64,000 bases of DNA, taken from positions 1 to 64,000 of the forward strand of contig NZ_JAEULP010000056.1 in the NCBI RefSeq assembly GCF_016792905.1, written 5' to 3'. This document shows positions 8,553 to 18,711 of this stretch, piece by piece. Within the stretch, counting starts at the first letter, position 1. Each line of letters starts with the position of its first letter. The stretch is from Tabrizicola sp. (GTDB lineage Bacteria > Pseudomonadota > Alphaproteobacteria > Rhodobacterales > Rhodobacteraceae). The notes under the pieces are model-generated. The model worked only from the letters and a program-made list of their open reading frames with translations. It did no database searches and was not told the DNA's origin. The translations under genes were made by a program, and so were the position numbers.

Positions 8553-9355
8553 GCGATCAGCATCTCGATCCCGCGCGCCCGGAAGGCATTGGCGTCGGCT
8601 TCGGAAATCCCGGCATCGGTGACGAAGGCGTGGATCATCTCCAGCGAGCCCAGACGGGTGAAGCTCGACTTGTTGATCTTGGTCGAATCCGCAACCAGAT
8701 ACACGCGCGAGGCCGCCTTGATCATCGCTTCCTTCAGCTGAAGGTCGGCAAAGGAGGGGTAGGTCAGCCCGGCATCGAGCGCGACTCCGGCCGTGGCCAG
8801 GAACAGTTTCCCGGCAAAAATGTTGCGGAAATATTCCACCGACTTGTCGCCCGACAGGCTCAGCGTCGGCGCCTTGAACTGGCCGCCCGGCATGTGGACG
8901 GCATTGCCCGGCACGGCCCCCAGGATGATCGCGATGTTCAGCGCGTTGGTGATCACCGTCAGGTTCCTGCGCGACACCAGCCGCAACGCGATTTCCGTCG
9001 TGGTGGTGCCGGCATCGAGGATGATCGTCTCGCCATCCTTCACCAGATCGGCGGCCATCGCCCCGATGCGCCGCTTCTGCTCCATGTTCTCCTGATGATG
9101 CAGCGTCATGGTGCCCACCTGCGTCGGCACCGTGTTCAGGAACGCCCCGCCATGTTCGCGGGTGATCTGGCCTTCCTGTTCCAGCCGCTCCAGATCCTGC
9201 CGGATCGTGGCCTCGGAAACCTGGAACGCCACCGCAAGCTCGCGGACCCGGGCGCTGCCTTCCTCTTGAATCCAGTCCAGAATCCGGCGGCGGCGGGGTT
9301 CGGACAGCAGGCCGGTGATCGGCTCGGCGCGGGAGGTGTCGGGTTTCGGTTTCAA
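8549..9355 (-). CDS. DeoR/GlpR-family transcriptional regulator
   Basis: The 268-aa product has the DeoR N-terminal helix-turn-helix (RRRRILDWIQEEGSARVREL, then VSEATIRQDLERLEQEG) and a C-terminal DeoRC sensor domain (DGETIILDAGTTTTEIA; VITNALNIA; KAAS-x-VYLVADSTK). DeoR proteins usually repress sugar catabolic genes and are released by a phosphorylated sugar. It is the last gene of the operon that starts at the binding-protein gene at 13690, 90 bp after the permease. It therefore probably controls this transporter and the divergent isomerase-transketolase-kinase operon. TTTCGA-type repeats in the divergent promoter region (13781-13927) are candidate targets. Confidence 0.9.
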   Translation of the reverse strand: MKPKPDTSRAEPITGLLSEPRRRRILDWIQEEGSARVRELAVAFQVSEATIRQDLERLEQEGQITREHGGAFLNTVPTQVGTMTLHHQENMEQKRRIGAMAADLVKDGETIILDAGTTTTEIALRLVSRRNLTVITNALNIAIILGAVPGNAVHMPGGQFKAPTLSLSGDKSVEYFRNIFAGKLFLATAGVALDAGLTYPSFADLQLKEAMIKAASRVYLVADSTKINKSSFTRLGSLEMIHAFVTDAGISEADANAFRARGIEMLIA

Positions 9356-9445
9356 CTCTGCCTCGCCGCAAGTGAAAGTGTTCGCACCTGTCTGTGATAG
9401 ATCGGAACCGCCCTTCCCGCAACCCGAACCGCTTTGGTGCGATCC

Positions 9446-10501
9446 TCAGCGGCTGGCCGCAGCCTCCTGCGCCAGGGCGACCCGCGCCTGCAACCGGCTT
9501 TGCGCCTGGTCGATGACCACGGCCAGCACGATCACCACGCCCTTGATCACCGTCTGCCAGAAGCTTGACACGCCCATCATGATCAGCCCGTCGCCCAGGA
9601 TGCCGATGACGAAGGCGCCGATGATCGTGCCGAAGATGCGCCCCCGCCCGCCCGACATCGAGGTTCCACCCAGCACGGCGGCGGCGATGGCGTTCAGTTC
9701 GAAGGTCTCGCCCGTTGCCGGGTGGGCCGCCTGCAACTGGCTGGCGATGATGATCCCGACCAGCCCGGCGCAGAAGCCCGAGAACATGTAGACGAAAAGC
9801 TTCACCCGGTCGACCTTGACCCCCGAGAGCGCCGCGCCACGCTCATTGCCGCCGACGGCATAGATGTGCCGCCCGAGCGGTGTCCGGCGCGAGACGTAAT
9901 GCGCGCCAAGCGCCACGCCGACCAGCAGCCAGATCATCACCGGCAGGCCCAGAACGCTGCCCGATCCGATGAAGGGAAAGCTTGCGGTGCCGAATTCCTC
10001 GGTGCCGCCCAGGTTCGGGAAGGTCCGCCCGTCCGACGACAGAAGCGCCGCCCCCCGCGCGATGTAGAGCGTGCCGAGCGTGGCAATGAACGGTGCCACG
10101 TTCAATCGGGTGATCAGGAGGCCGTTGATGAAGCCGACCGCAATCCCGACCAGCAGGGTGATCCCCACGATCTCCCAGGTGTTGAACCAGACCGTCCAGC
10201 CCAGCCCGGTATCCACCCCATTCAGCACCAGCCACCCCGCGACCATCGCGCAAAGCCCGACGATCGAGCCGACCGACAGGTCGATCCCGCCGGTGATGAT
10301 GACGAAGGTCATCCCGATGGCCAGGAAGGCATTCAGCGCGACGTGCTTCGACACGATCACCGCGTTTGCCGCCGTCAGGAAGTTCGGCGCCATAACGCTG
10401 AAATAGGCCAGCACCAGGATCAGCGCGACGAAAGTCCGCAGGCGCAGGACCAGAAGCAGCCAGCTCTGCGAGGGATGGGTGGTGGCAATGGCGGTCGTCA
10501 T
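9446..10501 (-). CDS. Sugar ABC transporter permease (RbsC-like, BPD_transp_2)
   Basis: Inner-membrane channel of a CUT2-type sugar importer. The 351-aa protein has about 9-10 hydrophobic segments and the family blocks VIITGGIDLSVGSIVGL (about 65-81), GLLITRLNVAPFIATLGT, and LNAIAAAVLGGTSMSGGRG near 240-260. The ATG overlaps the stop of the ATPase gene (ATGA), so the two are translationally coupled. It works with the ATPase at 10498, the lipoprotein at 12033 and the binding protein at 12743. The substrate is probably the sugar consumed by the divergent operon, proposed to be D-apiose. Confidence 0.93.
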   Translation of the reverse strand: MTTAIATTHPSQSWLLLVLRLRTFVALILVLAYFSVMAPNFLTAANAVIVSKHVALNAFLAIGMTFVIITGGIDLSVGSIVGLCAMVAGWLVLNGVDTGLGWTVWFNTWEIVGITLLVGIAVGFINGLLITRLNVAPFIATLGTLYIARGAALLSSDGRTFPNLGGTEEFGTASFPFIGSGSVLGLPVMIWLLVGVALGAHYVSRRTPLGRHIYAVGGNERGAALSGVKVDRVKLFVYMFSGFCAGLVGIIIASQLQAAHPATGETFELNAIAAAVLGGTSMSGGRGRIFGTIIGAFVIGILGDGLIMMGVSSFWQTVIKGVVIVLAVVIDQAQSRLQARVALAQEAAASR

Positions 10502-12036
10502 GCGGCTTGGTCCTTCCGGATATGCGGGGTCGCGGCGGCGATCACGGTCGCGGCGTCGGTCCCCGACGGGTATTCGCCGCTGATCCGGCCGTTCGCCATG
10601 ACAAGGATGCGGTCCGACAGCGCCATGACCTCGTCAAGGTCGGAGGTCACGAAGAGGATGCCCAGCCCCTGCGCCGCAAGCTCGCGCATGGTGCGGAACA
10701 CTTCGGCCTTGGCACCGATGTCGATCCCGCGCGAGGGTTCGTCCATGAGCAGGATCTTCGGCGAGGTCATCAGCGCCTTGCCGATCACCACCTTCTGCTG
10801 GTTCCCGCCTGACAGGCTGGAAACCGGGTTCTCCGGGCTGGCGATCTTGATGGTCAGCCGCTTGACGAACTCCATCGCCTTGGCCGCCTCGGCCTTCAGG
10901 TCCAGGTGCATCGCCCGGGTGAACAGCCCCAGCGAGGACAGGGTCAGGTTCTCGCGGATCGCCATGATCTGCACGAGGCCGTCGCGCTTCCTGTCCTCCG
11001 GGATCAGCGCGATGCCCCTTGCGATGCGGCCCGCCACGTCGCGCTCGGTCAGCGGGGTGCCGTCCACGACCATCCGCCCGCCCGACCCGGGATGCTGCGC
11101 CATCACGCATTCCAGGAACTCGGTCCGGCCCGCGCCCATCAGGCCGTAAAGCCCGACGATCTCGCCTTTGCGGACCGACAGGCTGACATGATCAACGGCA
11201 TAGCCGCCGCCCGCGCGCGGCAAAGTCACATCCTCGGCCCGGAATACCTCGTCGCCGAAGGCCGCAGCCTGGGTGCGGGGAAATTCCTTGGTCTTGCCGC
11301 CGATCATCGCCCGCACGATCCAGGGAATGTCCACGCCCGCCATCGGCCGCGAGCCGGTGATCTCGCCATCGCGCAGGACGGTGATGTAGTCGCCGACGCG
11401 GATCAGCTCCTCCAGCCGGTGACTGATGTAGACGATCCCCACGCCCTGCGACTTCAGTTCCGCGATGACGCGGAACAGCACCTCGACCTCGGCCGCCGAC
11501 AGGGCGCTCGTCGGTTCGTCCAGGATCAGGATGCGGGCGTCCTGGCTCAGCGCCTTGGCGATCTCGACGATCTGCTGCTGCCCGACGCGCAGGTGGTCCA
11601 GAGGCGTTTCGGGCGCGATGTCCTGCTCCAGCCGCGCCATCAGCGCCGCCGTTGCGCGGGCCTGCGCCGTCTGGTCGATGTCCACTCCGCCGCGCACGGG
11701 TTCATGCCCGATGAAGATGTTCTCGGCCACCGTCAGGTTCGGGAACAGGTTCAACTCCTGGAAGACGATGCCGATCCCCGCCTTGACCGCGTCGGCCTTG
11801 GACCGGAAATGGACCTCGCGGCCCGCCATCTCGATGCGACCTTCGGTCAGGCTTTCGACCCCGGCGATGACCTTCATCAGCGTCGACTTGCCCGCCCCGT
11901 TCTCGCCCACCAGCACGTTGACCGCGCCCATGCGCAGGTCGAAATCCACGCCCTTCAGCGCGCGGGTGCCGGGATAGACCTTGACGCCCCCCCGGATCGA
12001 CAACCCGATCGGATGGCCCCCCGCTTCGGCCGTCAT
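10498..12036 (-). CDS. Sugar ABC transporter ATP-binding protein (RbsA-like, two ABC domains)
   Basis: Energises the CUT2-type sugar importer. The 512-aa protein has a first ABC domain with Walker A GENGAGKST (about 40) and signature RVGQQQIVEIAKAL, then a second domain with a degenerate P-loop (GLMGAGRTE) and signature LSGGNQQKVVIGKAL followed by ILLMDEPSRGIDIGAK. This asymmetry is normal for RbsA and MglA. ATG at 12036 overlaps the stop of the lipoprotein gene (ATGA) and was chosen over a start 12 codons upstream that would overlap it much more. Confidence 0.93.
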   Translation of the reverse strand: MTAEAGGHPIGLSIRGGVKVYPGTRALKGVDFDLRMGAVNVLVGENGAGKSTLMKVIAGVESLTEGRIEMAGREVHFRSKADAVKAGIGIVFQELNLFPNLTVAENIFIGHEPVRGGVDIDQTAQARATAALMARLEQDIAPETPLDHLRVGQQQIVEIAKALSQDARILILDEPTSALSAAEVEVLFRVIAELKSQGVGIVYISHRLEELIRVGDYITVLRDGEITGSRPMAGVDIPWIVRAMIGGKTKEFPRTQAAAFGDEVFRAEDVTLPRAGGGYAVDHVSLSVRKGEIVGLYGLMGAGRTEFLECVMAQHPGSGGRMVVDGTPLTERDVAGRIARGIALIPEDRKRDGLVQIMAIRENLTLSSLGLFTRAMHLDLKAEAAKAMEFVKRLTIKIASPENPVSSLSGGNQQKVVIGKALMTSPKILLMDEPSRGIDIGAKAEVFRTMRELAAQGLGILFVTSDLDEVMALSDRILVMANGRISGEYPSGTDAATVIAAATPHIRKDQAA

Positions 12037-12677
12037 GGCGCGACTGCCAGGGTGACGACGGTCACAAGCCACGGGTCGCCCGCCGCCTTGAGGTCCACCG
12101 TCCCCGAAAAGCTGACGGTCTTGCCCGCAAGGTCGCCCTCGGGCACCGCCAGCCCGGCCGAGGCGCGGTCGTTCAGCGCGCGGGCAAGCTTGGCGAACTC
12201 GATCTGGTCGCGGAAATCGCCGAACTTGTAGAACGGCGCCACGTCGCGCAGGCTGCTGCCCTTGATCACCGGGCCAAGCTGCAAGGTCAGGTCGGCCTTG
12301 CCATCGCCGTCGGTGTCCAGCATCGCCTTCCGCGCGCGACTGGTCAGGTTGGCCTCGACCACCTTCCCCTCGCCCTTCACCGCGAAATTCCAGGCCGCGC
12401 CTTCGCCCGACCCCTTGTTGCCATGCGCCGCCCCCGCAGTGTCCAGCCCGGCGGCAATGGCGACGCGCAGATCGGCCAAATGCAGCGCTGTGCCGGCGAT
12501 CAGCGGCAGAAGCTCGGCGTCATAGGTCTTGTCCAGAAGTGCCTTGATGCGCGCATCGTCCCCGGCCTCACCGGCCTCGGCAGCGGCGGTTTCGCTTCCG
12601 GCCACGGTCTTGACGATCTTGCAGCCCGGCAGGGCCAGCGCGGCCAGAAGGCACAGCGCGATGGAGACGGATTTCAT
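12033..12677 (-). CDS. DUF2291-type periplasmic lipoprotein of the sugar transporter operon
   Basis: The 214-aa product begins with a lipoprotein signal (KSVSIALCLLAALALPGC; lipobox LPGC, with Cys at about 19). The rest is predicted periplasmic and has no catalytic motif I can name. DUF2291 lipoproteins are repeatedly found between the binding protein and ATPase genes of CUT2 sugar transporters; their role is not established. It sits 65 bp after the binding-protein gene, a gap that holds a stem-loop, and overlaps the ATPase start. A part in substrate delivery or maturation of the binding protein is only inference. Confidence 0.75.
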   Translation of the reverse strand: MKSVSIALCLLAALALPGCKIVKTVAGSETAAAEAGEAGDDARIKALLDKTYDAELLPLIAGTALHLADLRVAIAAGLDTAGAAHGNKGSGEGAAWNFAVKGEGKVVEANLTSRARKAMLDTDGDGKADLTLQLGPVIKGSSLRDVAPFYKFGDFRDQIEFAKLARALNDRASAGLAVPEGDLAGKTVSFSGTVDLKAAGDPWLVTVVTLAVAP

Positions 12678-12697
12678 GGCGGTCTTCCAAAGGAAAC

Positions 12698-12725
12698 CCC
12701 GGCGCGACAGGGAGCGCGCGCCGGG
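12698..12725 (-). terminator. Intercistronic stem-loop after the binding-protein gene
   Basis: CCCGGCGCG (12698-12706) pairs perfectly with CGCGCCGGG (12717-12725) around a 10-base loop. On the transcribed strand GTTTCC follows. It sits between the binding-protein gene and the rest of the operon, where such structures usually stabilise the upstream message or stop part of the transcripts, giving more binding protein than membrane parts. Confidence 0.55.
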
Positions 12726-12742
12726 TCGTCGGCCAGTCGGGA

Positions 12743-13777
<1,035 letters not shown>

Positions 13778-13780
13778 CTA

Positions 13781-13791
13781 TTGGTTTCGAA
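13781..13791 (+). promoter_or_regulatory. Putative DeoR operator, left arm
   Basis: TTGGTTTCGAA is repeated in inverted orientation at 13917-13927, both inside the 279-bp divergent promoter region. TTTCG-type repeats are usual in DeoR-family sites. It lies about 90 bp before the binding-protein start. Confidence 0.45.
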
Positions 13792-13916
13792 TTTTGCGCT
13801 TGCAGCATGGCGTCCCTTACCGGAACATCTGCGAAGTAGCGGCTCTGGCACCACGGATCGCCATTGCCCCTTGCGTCATCACACGACTCGCGATAAAACG
13901 CTATCAATCGAAAGTA

Positions 13917-13927
13917 TTCGAAACCAA
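13917..13927 (-). promoter_or_regulatory. Putative DeoR operator, right arm
   Basis: TTCGAAACCAA is the exact inverse of 13781-13791. On the minus strand the site extends as TTTCGAATACTTTCGAT, a direct repeat of TTTCGA with 10-bp period, as expected for DeoR-family binding. It lies 42 bp before the isomerase start codon. Confidence 0.45.
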
Positions 13928-13969
13928 CCCGCGAGTCCTCAGATCGGCGCGCAGGCAGGGGAGGAACCC

Positions 13970-15436
13970 ATGAGCACCATCTTCCGGCGCAAGATCAGCC
14001 TGGGCGTCGTCATCGGCAGCCGGGCCTTCTTCAGCCCCGCCCCCTGCAAGGCCGCGCGGGACGACGTGCTGGCGCAACTTGCGAAGCTCAACATCGACGC
14101 CGTGATCCTGCCCTTCGAGGCGACCGCCAACGGCGCGGTCCAATCCATAGCCGACGCCGACCTCTATGCCGCGCACTTCCGCGCCAACGCCGACCGGATC
14201 GACGGCATGGTGATCTGCCTGCCGAACTTCGGCGACGAGATCGCGGTCGCCGAACTGGTGAACCGCGCAAGGCTGAACGTCCCGATCCTGCTGCAAGCCT
14301 CGAACGACGAGGTCGCGAAGGTCAGCGTCAAGGACCGCCGCGACGCCTTCTGCGGCAAGATCAGCGTCACCAACAACTTCTGGCAATACGGCGTCCCCTT
14401 CACCGAAACCACCAGCCACACCAGCGACACCTGGGGCGAGGAATTCGGGGCCGACCTCGACCGCTTCGCCCGCATTTGCCGCACGGTGAAGGGATTGCGC
14501 AACGCCCGCCTCGGCTCCATCGGCGCCCGCACCGGGGCCTTCCAGACCATGCGCTATTCGGAAAAGCTCCTTCAGGCCGCGGGCGTGACCGTCATCACCG
14601 TCGACCTCTCCGAGATGATGGGTGCGGCCTCGGCCATCCAGCCCGACGACCCTGCCCTGCAAGCCACCCTCGCCAAGGTCAAGGGCTACGGCACCATCCC
14701 CGCCCATATCCAGCCCGCCCAGATCGAGAAGCAGGCCCGCTGGACCCTCGCCGTCAACCGCTGGATCGAGGAGAACGGCTGCGACGCCTCCGCCATCCAG
14801 TGCTGGCGGAGCCTCCAGGACAACTTCGGCTGTGCCACCTGCCTGACGATGAGCATGATGGGTGAGGAGCTGATGCCCTCAGCCTGCGAGGTCGACATCA
14901 TGGGCGCGCTTTCGATGTACGCCCTGGCCCTCGCCTCCGGTGCCCCGCCCGCGATCCTCGACTGGAACAACAACTACGCCTACGAGGAAGACCTCTGCGT
15001 CTGCACCCATTGTGGCAACTACCCCAAGAGTTTCATCGGCGACACGCCCGAAGTGGGCGAGCTTGACGTGCTGGGCGAAACCATCGGCCGGTCGAAATGC
15101 TTCGGCGCGGTCAAGGGCAAGGTCAAACCCGGCCCGATGACCTTTTTCCGCCTCTCCACCGACGACCGCCGCGGCACCGTGAAATGCTACCTTGGGCAGG
15201 GTGAGTTCACCGACCACCCCTTTGCCATGGACGGAGGCATTGCCACCACCCGCGTCAGGGACCTGCGAAAGCTTCTCCGCTTCGTGACCCAGAACGGGTT
15301 CGAGCATCACGTCGCCATGGTCCGCGGCCATCACGCCGATGTGGTGAACGAGGCGATGACCCGCTACCTCGGCTGGCCGATGTATCACCACGGGGCCGAA
15401 CCCGAGCCGCAACTGATCTTCCCGAACAGGTTCTGA
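13970..15436 (+). CDS. L-fucose/L-arabinose isomerase-fold sugar isomerase (candidate D-apiose isomerase)
   Basis: The 488-aa product has the fucose/arabinose isomerase layout: an N-terminal Rossmann-like region (LGVVIGSRAFFSPAP; DGMVICLPNFGDE), then a catalytic half with CWRSLQDNFGCATC, metal-ligand candidates Glu307 in SACEVDIMGAL and Asp331 in ILDWNNNY, and a late His in VRGHHADV. These correspond to the Mn2+ ligands Glu, Asp and His of FucI. The RBS GGGGAGGAA precedes ATG 13970. It is followed at once by a split transketolase and a sugar kinase, which fits aldose-to-ketose isomerisation before phosphorylation. In the known D-apiose transketolase pathway the isomerase yields D-apulose. The substrate is inferred, not shown. 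Confidence 0.72.
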   Translation: MSTIFRRKISLGVVIGSRAFFSPAPCKAARDDVLAQLAKLNIDAVILPFEATANGAVQSIADADLYAAHFRANADRIDGMVICLPNFGDEIAVAELVNRARLNVPILLQASNDEVAKVSVKDRRDAFCGKISVTNNFWQYGVPFTETTSHTSDTWGEEFGADLDRFARICRTVKGLRNARLGSIGARTGAFQTMRYSEKLLQAAGVTVITVDLSEMMGAASAIQPDDPALQATLAKVKGYGTIPAHIQPAQIEKQARWTLAVNRWIEENGCDASAIQCWRSLQDNFGCATCLTMSMMGEELMPSACEVDIMGALSMYALALASGAPPAILDWNNNYAYEEDLCVCTHCGNYPKSFIGDTPEVGELDVLGETIGRSKCFGAVKGKVKPGPMTFFRLSTDDRRGTVKCYLGQGEFTDHPFAMDGGIATTRVRDLRKLLRFVTQNGFEHHVAMVRGHHADVVNEAMTRYLGWPMYHHGAEPEPQLIFPNRF

Positions 15437-15440
15437 GACC

Positions 15441-16256
15441 ATGCTGACGAACGACAAGCTTCCGCTGATCCGGGACAAGGCGCTGTGGATGCGCCGCACC
15501 GCCTTCACCATGGTCCACCGCGCGCAACTCGGCCACCCCGGCGGCGACTTCTCCGCCATGGACATCCTCGCGACGCTCTATTTCGGCGTCCTGAACTACG
15601 ACCCGAAACGCCCTGACTGGGCCGACCGTGACCGCTTCGTCATGTCCAAGGGCCACGCCACCGGCGCACTCTATTCCGCCCTCTGCGCCGCCGGTTACTT
15701 CCCGGAAGACTGGCTTCCGACCTACATGCAGCCGAAATCGCTGCTGAACGGCCACCCGAACCGCAACTACCTCCCGGGCATCGAGACCAACACCGGTCCC
15801 CTTGGCCATGGCTTCCCGGTCGCCACCGGCATTGCCATCGCCGGCCAGATCACCGGCGCGCCCTACCGCACCTATGTCCTCACCGGCGACGGCGAGCAGC
15901 AGGAAGGCTCGAACTGGGAAGCCGCCATGGTCTGCGGCCACCGCAAGCTTGCAAACCTGACCCTGATCATCGACCGCAACCGCCTGCAACAGGGCGCGGG
16001 CACCGAAGAGACCTCCGGCCTCGACCCGCTGGACGACAAATACCGCGCTTTCGGGTTTGAGGTGCATGAGGTGAACGGCCACGATCACGCTGCCCTTCTC
16101 GCCACCCTTTCTGCCCCTCCCGGCGACAAACCTCGCTGCGTCATCGCCAACACCACCAAGGGCAAGGGCGTCTCCTTCATGGAAAATGTAGCCTCCTGGC
16201 ACCACGGCGTCCCGAACGACGCGCAATTCGAACAAGCGATGAAGGAACTGGTCTGA
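15441..16256 (+). CDS. Transketolase, N-terminal (ThDP-binding) subunit (AptA/AptB-type)
   Basis: First half of a split transketolase. The 271-aa product has HPGGDFSAMDILATLYF, the SKGHATGALYSAL block, GPLGHGFPVATGIA and the ThDP/Mg motif beginning GDGEQQEGSNWEAAM and ending LIIDRN (about 155-185). Ordinary transketolase is one chain of about 660 aa; split pairs are used for special substrates. It starts 4 bp after the isomerase gene, and its TGA shares a base with the next ATG. In the D-apiose pathway a two-subunit enzyme converts apulose 4-phosphate plus glyceraldehyde 3-phosphate to xylulose 5-phosphate and dihydroxyacetone phosphate. That assignment rests on the gene set. Confidence 0.85.
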   Translation: MLTNDKLPLIRDKALWMRRTAFTMVHRAQLGHPGGDFSAMDILATLYFGVLNYDPKRPDWADRDRFVMSKGHATGALYSALCAAGYFPEDWLPTYMQPKSLLNGHPNRNYLPGIETNTGPLGHGFPVATGIAIAGQITGAPYRTYVLTGDGEQQEGSNWEAAMVCGHRKLANLTLIIDRNRLQQGAGTEETSGLDPLDDKYRAFGFEVHEVNGHDHAALLATLSAPPGDKPRCVIANTTKGKGVSFMENVASWHHGVPNDAQFEQAMKELV

Positions 16257-17212
16257 TGGCCCACGCCGCCCCCTCCGCCGCAGGCTTCCAGGATTGCCGC
16301 AACATCTGGGTGTCCACGCTGGAGCAGCTTGCCGAATCCGACCTCCGCATCGTCGCCGTGGTCAACGATTCCATCGGTTCCTCCAAGCTGAACAGCTTCC
16401 AGAAGAAATTCCCCGACCGCATCATCAACGTCGGTATCGCCGAGCAGGTGCTGGTCGGCGTCGGCGCGGGCCTCGCGAACGGCGGACGCATCCCCTTCGT
16501 CTCCGCCGCCTCCTGCTTCCTCACCGGCCGGGCGCTGGAGCAGGTCAAGGCCGACATCGCCTATGCCGGTTTCAACGTGAAGCTCGTCGGCCAGTCCTCC
16601 GGCATCGCCTATGGAGAGCTTGGCGCCACCCACCATTCCATCGAGGATTTCGCCTGGCTTCGGCCCCTGACGAACCTCACCGTGATCGTCCCCGCCGACG
16701 CCTGGGAAACAGCGGAAGCGGTGAAATGGGCGGCGGGCCACGATGGCCCGGTCTATCTGCGCCTGTCGCGGATGCCCGTCCCCGACCTGATCATCCCGAA
16801 CCGCCAGTTCCGCCCCGGTCACGCTGAAACCGTGCGGCAGGGCGATGACCTGACGATCATCGCCTGCGGCACCACCGTCCACCTTGCCGCTGCCGCTGCC
16901 GACGCGCTCGCCGCCGACGGCATCGCCGCCCGCGTCCTCAACTTCTCCACCATCAACCCGCTGGACGAGACGGCCCTGCACGAAGCCGCTGCGACCGGCG
17001 CCATCGTCACGGTCGAGGAAGCCAGCATCCGCGGCGGCCTTGGCGGCGCCGTCGCCGAGTTCACCGCAGCGCACAAGCCGGTCCCGGTGGAGCGGGTCGG
17101 CTTCCCCGGCTTCCTGCCGACCGGCTCGGTCGAGTGGCTGTTCCGCGAATACGGGCTGACCCCGGAAGGCATCGAGGCCGCCGCCCGTCGCGCGCTGGCG
17201 CGCAAGGCCTGA
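16256..17212 (+). CDS. Transketolase, C-terminal (pyrimidine-binding) subunit (AptA/AptB-type)
   Basis: Second half of the split transketolase. The 318-aa product has the pyrimidine-binding domain, with the catalytic Glu of the ThDP cycle in INVGIAEQVLVGVGAGLA (about 58-75) and PFVSAASCFLTGRALEQVK. The C-terminal transketolase domain follows (DDLTIIACGTTVHLAAAAAD; LNFSTINPLDE; VTVEEASIRGGLGGAVAEF). It overlaps the first subunit gene by one base and lies 6 bp before the kinase gene, so the two chains are made together and should form the active site jointly. Confidence 0.85.
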   Translation: MAHAAPSAAGFQDCRNIWVSTLEQLAESDLRIVAVVNDSIGSSKLNSFQKKFPDRIINVGIAEQVLVGVGAGLANGGRIPFVSAASCFLTGRALEQVKADIAYAGFNVKLVGQSSGIAYGELGATHHSIEDFAWLRPLTNLTVIVPADAWETAEAVKWAAGHDGPVYLRLSRMPVPDLIIPNRQFRPGHAETVRQGDDLTIIACGTTVHLAAAAADALAADGIAARVLNFSTINPLDETALHEAAATGAIVTVEEASIRGGLGGAVAEFTAAHKPVPVERVGFPGFLPTGSVEWLFREYGLTPEGIEAAARRALARKA

Positions 17213-17218
17213 CCGCTG

Positions 17219-18664
17219 ATGCGCGTCCTTGCCATCGACCAGGGCACGACCAACACCAAGGCCGTGGTCTTCGATGACCGGGGCAGCGTCCTCGCCCGAG
17301 CCTCGGCGCCCCTGACCACCGACTACCCGCATCCGGGCTGGGCTGAGCAGTCGGCCAAGGCCATCTGGGGCTCGGTCCAGGCGGTGATCGTCGATGTCGT
17401 GGCTCAGGTGGGTGTGCCGGACGCCATCGGCATTGCCAACCAGCGCGAAACGCTGGTGGCCTGGGACAGCAAGACCAGCCAGCCGATCTGCCCCGCCCCG
17501 ATCTGGCAGTGTCGCCGCACTGCCGACGCCTCGGCCCGCCTGATCGCGGAAGGCCATGATCCCTTCGTCATCGCCCGCACCGGGCTTGGCATCAACCCGC
17601 TTTTCCCGGCAGGCAAGGCCGCCTGGGTGCTGGAGCATATTCCCGCAGCGCGCGATCTACTGGCGCAGGGCCGCCTGCGGATGGGGACGGTCGACAGCTG
17701 GCTTCTGTGGAACCTGACCGGCGGTGCGGTCTTCGCCACCGACCATTCCAACGCCTCGCGCACCCAGCTGTTCGACACCGAACGACTGGTCTTCACCACG
17801 GACCTCGCGCGCCTCTTCGGCGCCGAGATTGCCTGCCTGCCGACCCCCCTCCCGTCAGACAGCTTGTTCGGCACCACGGCGGCAGGGAGCACCGCCCTTC
17901 CCGCAGGTATCCCGATCCATGCCATTATGGGCGACAGCCATGCCGCGCTCTACGGCCACGGTATCCGAACCCCCGGCGCCGTGAAGGCGACCTATGGCAC
18001 CGGCTCCTCGCTGATGACCCTGACACCCGCCCGGACCGCCTCGCAGCACGGACTTTCCGGCACCATCGCCTGGACCGACCGGCACGGCACCGCCCATGCG
18101 CTGGAGGGCAACATCACCGTCTCGGCCCAGGCGGCCGCCTTCATGGCCGGGCTTCTGGGGCTGCCGAATGCCGCCGCGTTGTCTGATCTTGCCCAGAGCG
18201 TGCCCGACAGCGGCGGCGTGACCTTTGTTCCCGCTTTGGCCGGCCTTGGTGCCCCGCACTGGAACGACGCCGCCCGTGGCACCGTCGCGGGCATGACCCA
18301 TGCCACGACACCCGCGCATCTTGCCCGCGCCACCTTCGAGGCCATCGCCCATCAGATCGCGGACGTTCTGGAGGCGATGGAGGCCGACATCGGCCAGCCC
18401 CTCGTGGCGCTCAGCGCCGATGGCGGGGCGTCCGGCAATGGGTTCCTGATGCAGTTGCAGGCCGACCTGACCGGCCGCGCGGTTCTGGCGTCCAGCGTCG
18501 AGGAAATCGGCGCCCTCGGCGTGGCGGGCATGGCAATGGCGGCCCTGGGGCGCGCGCTTCCCCCCGGGCCTGACGCCCGTCGCTTCACCCCGCGGCTTGA
18601 ACCCGACGCCCGGGCACAAGCCCGCGCGCGCTGGTCCGCGGCCGTCGCCAAGGCAAAGGCCTAG
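17219..18664 (+). CDS. FGGY-family carbohydrate kinase (candidate D-apulose kinase)
   Basis: ATP-dependent sugar kinase. The 481-aa product has the N-terminal phosphate loop DQGTTNTKAVVFDDRG, WLLWNLTGGAVFATDHSNASRT, the second-domain ATP loop KATYGTGSSLM (about 260) and the adenosine-binding block LSADGGASGNGFLMQLQADL (about 399-418). The closest look is glycerol kinase/xylulokinase-like. Its place as the last gene of the isomerase-transketolase operon suggests it phosphorylates the ketose made by the isomerase, giving the phosphate ester used by the transketolase and probably sensed by the DeoR regulator. In the apiose route this would be apulose 4-phosphate. Confidence 0.85.
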   Translation: MRVLAIDQGTTNTKAVVFDDRGSVLARASAPLTTDYPHPGWAEQSAKAIWGSVQAVIVDVVAQVGVPDAIGIANQRETLVAWDSKTSQPICPAPIWQCRRTADASARLIAEGHDPFVIARTGLGINPLFPAGKAAWVLEHIPAARDLLAQGRLRMGTVDSWLLWNLTGGAVFATDHSNASRTQLFDTERLVFTTDLARLFGAEIACLPTPLPSDSLFGTTAAGSTALPAGIPIHAIMGDSHAALYGHGIRTPGAVKATYGTGSSLMTLTPARTASQHGLSGTIAWTDRHGTAHALEGNITVSAQAAAFMAGLLGLPNAAALSDLAQSVPDSGGVTFVPALAGLGAPHWNDAARGTVAGMTHATTPAHLARATFEAIAHQIADVLEAMEADIGQPLVALSADGGASGNGFLMQLQADLTGRAVLASSVEEIGALGVAGMAMAALGRALPPGPDARRFTPRLEPDARAQARARWSAAVAKAKA

Positions 18665-18711
18665 GGGTCTTCGCGCCCGCCCCTCGGGGCCGGGATGGGA
18701 TGCGGCATTCG

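Noticed and set aside
6837..9422. 861-codon open frame on the minus strand across comM
   Set aside because: It is antisense to comM and out of frame with the DeoR gene; its translation is a low-complexity Gly/Arg/Asp-rich mixture with no domain. High GC content makes such frames common.
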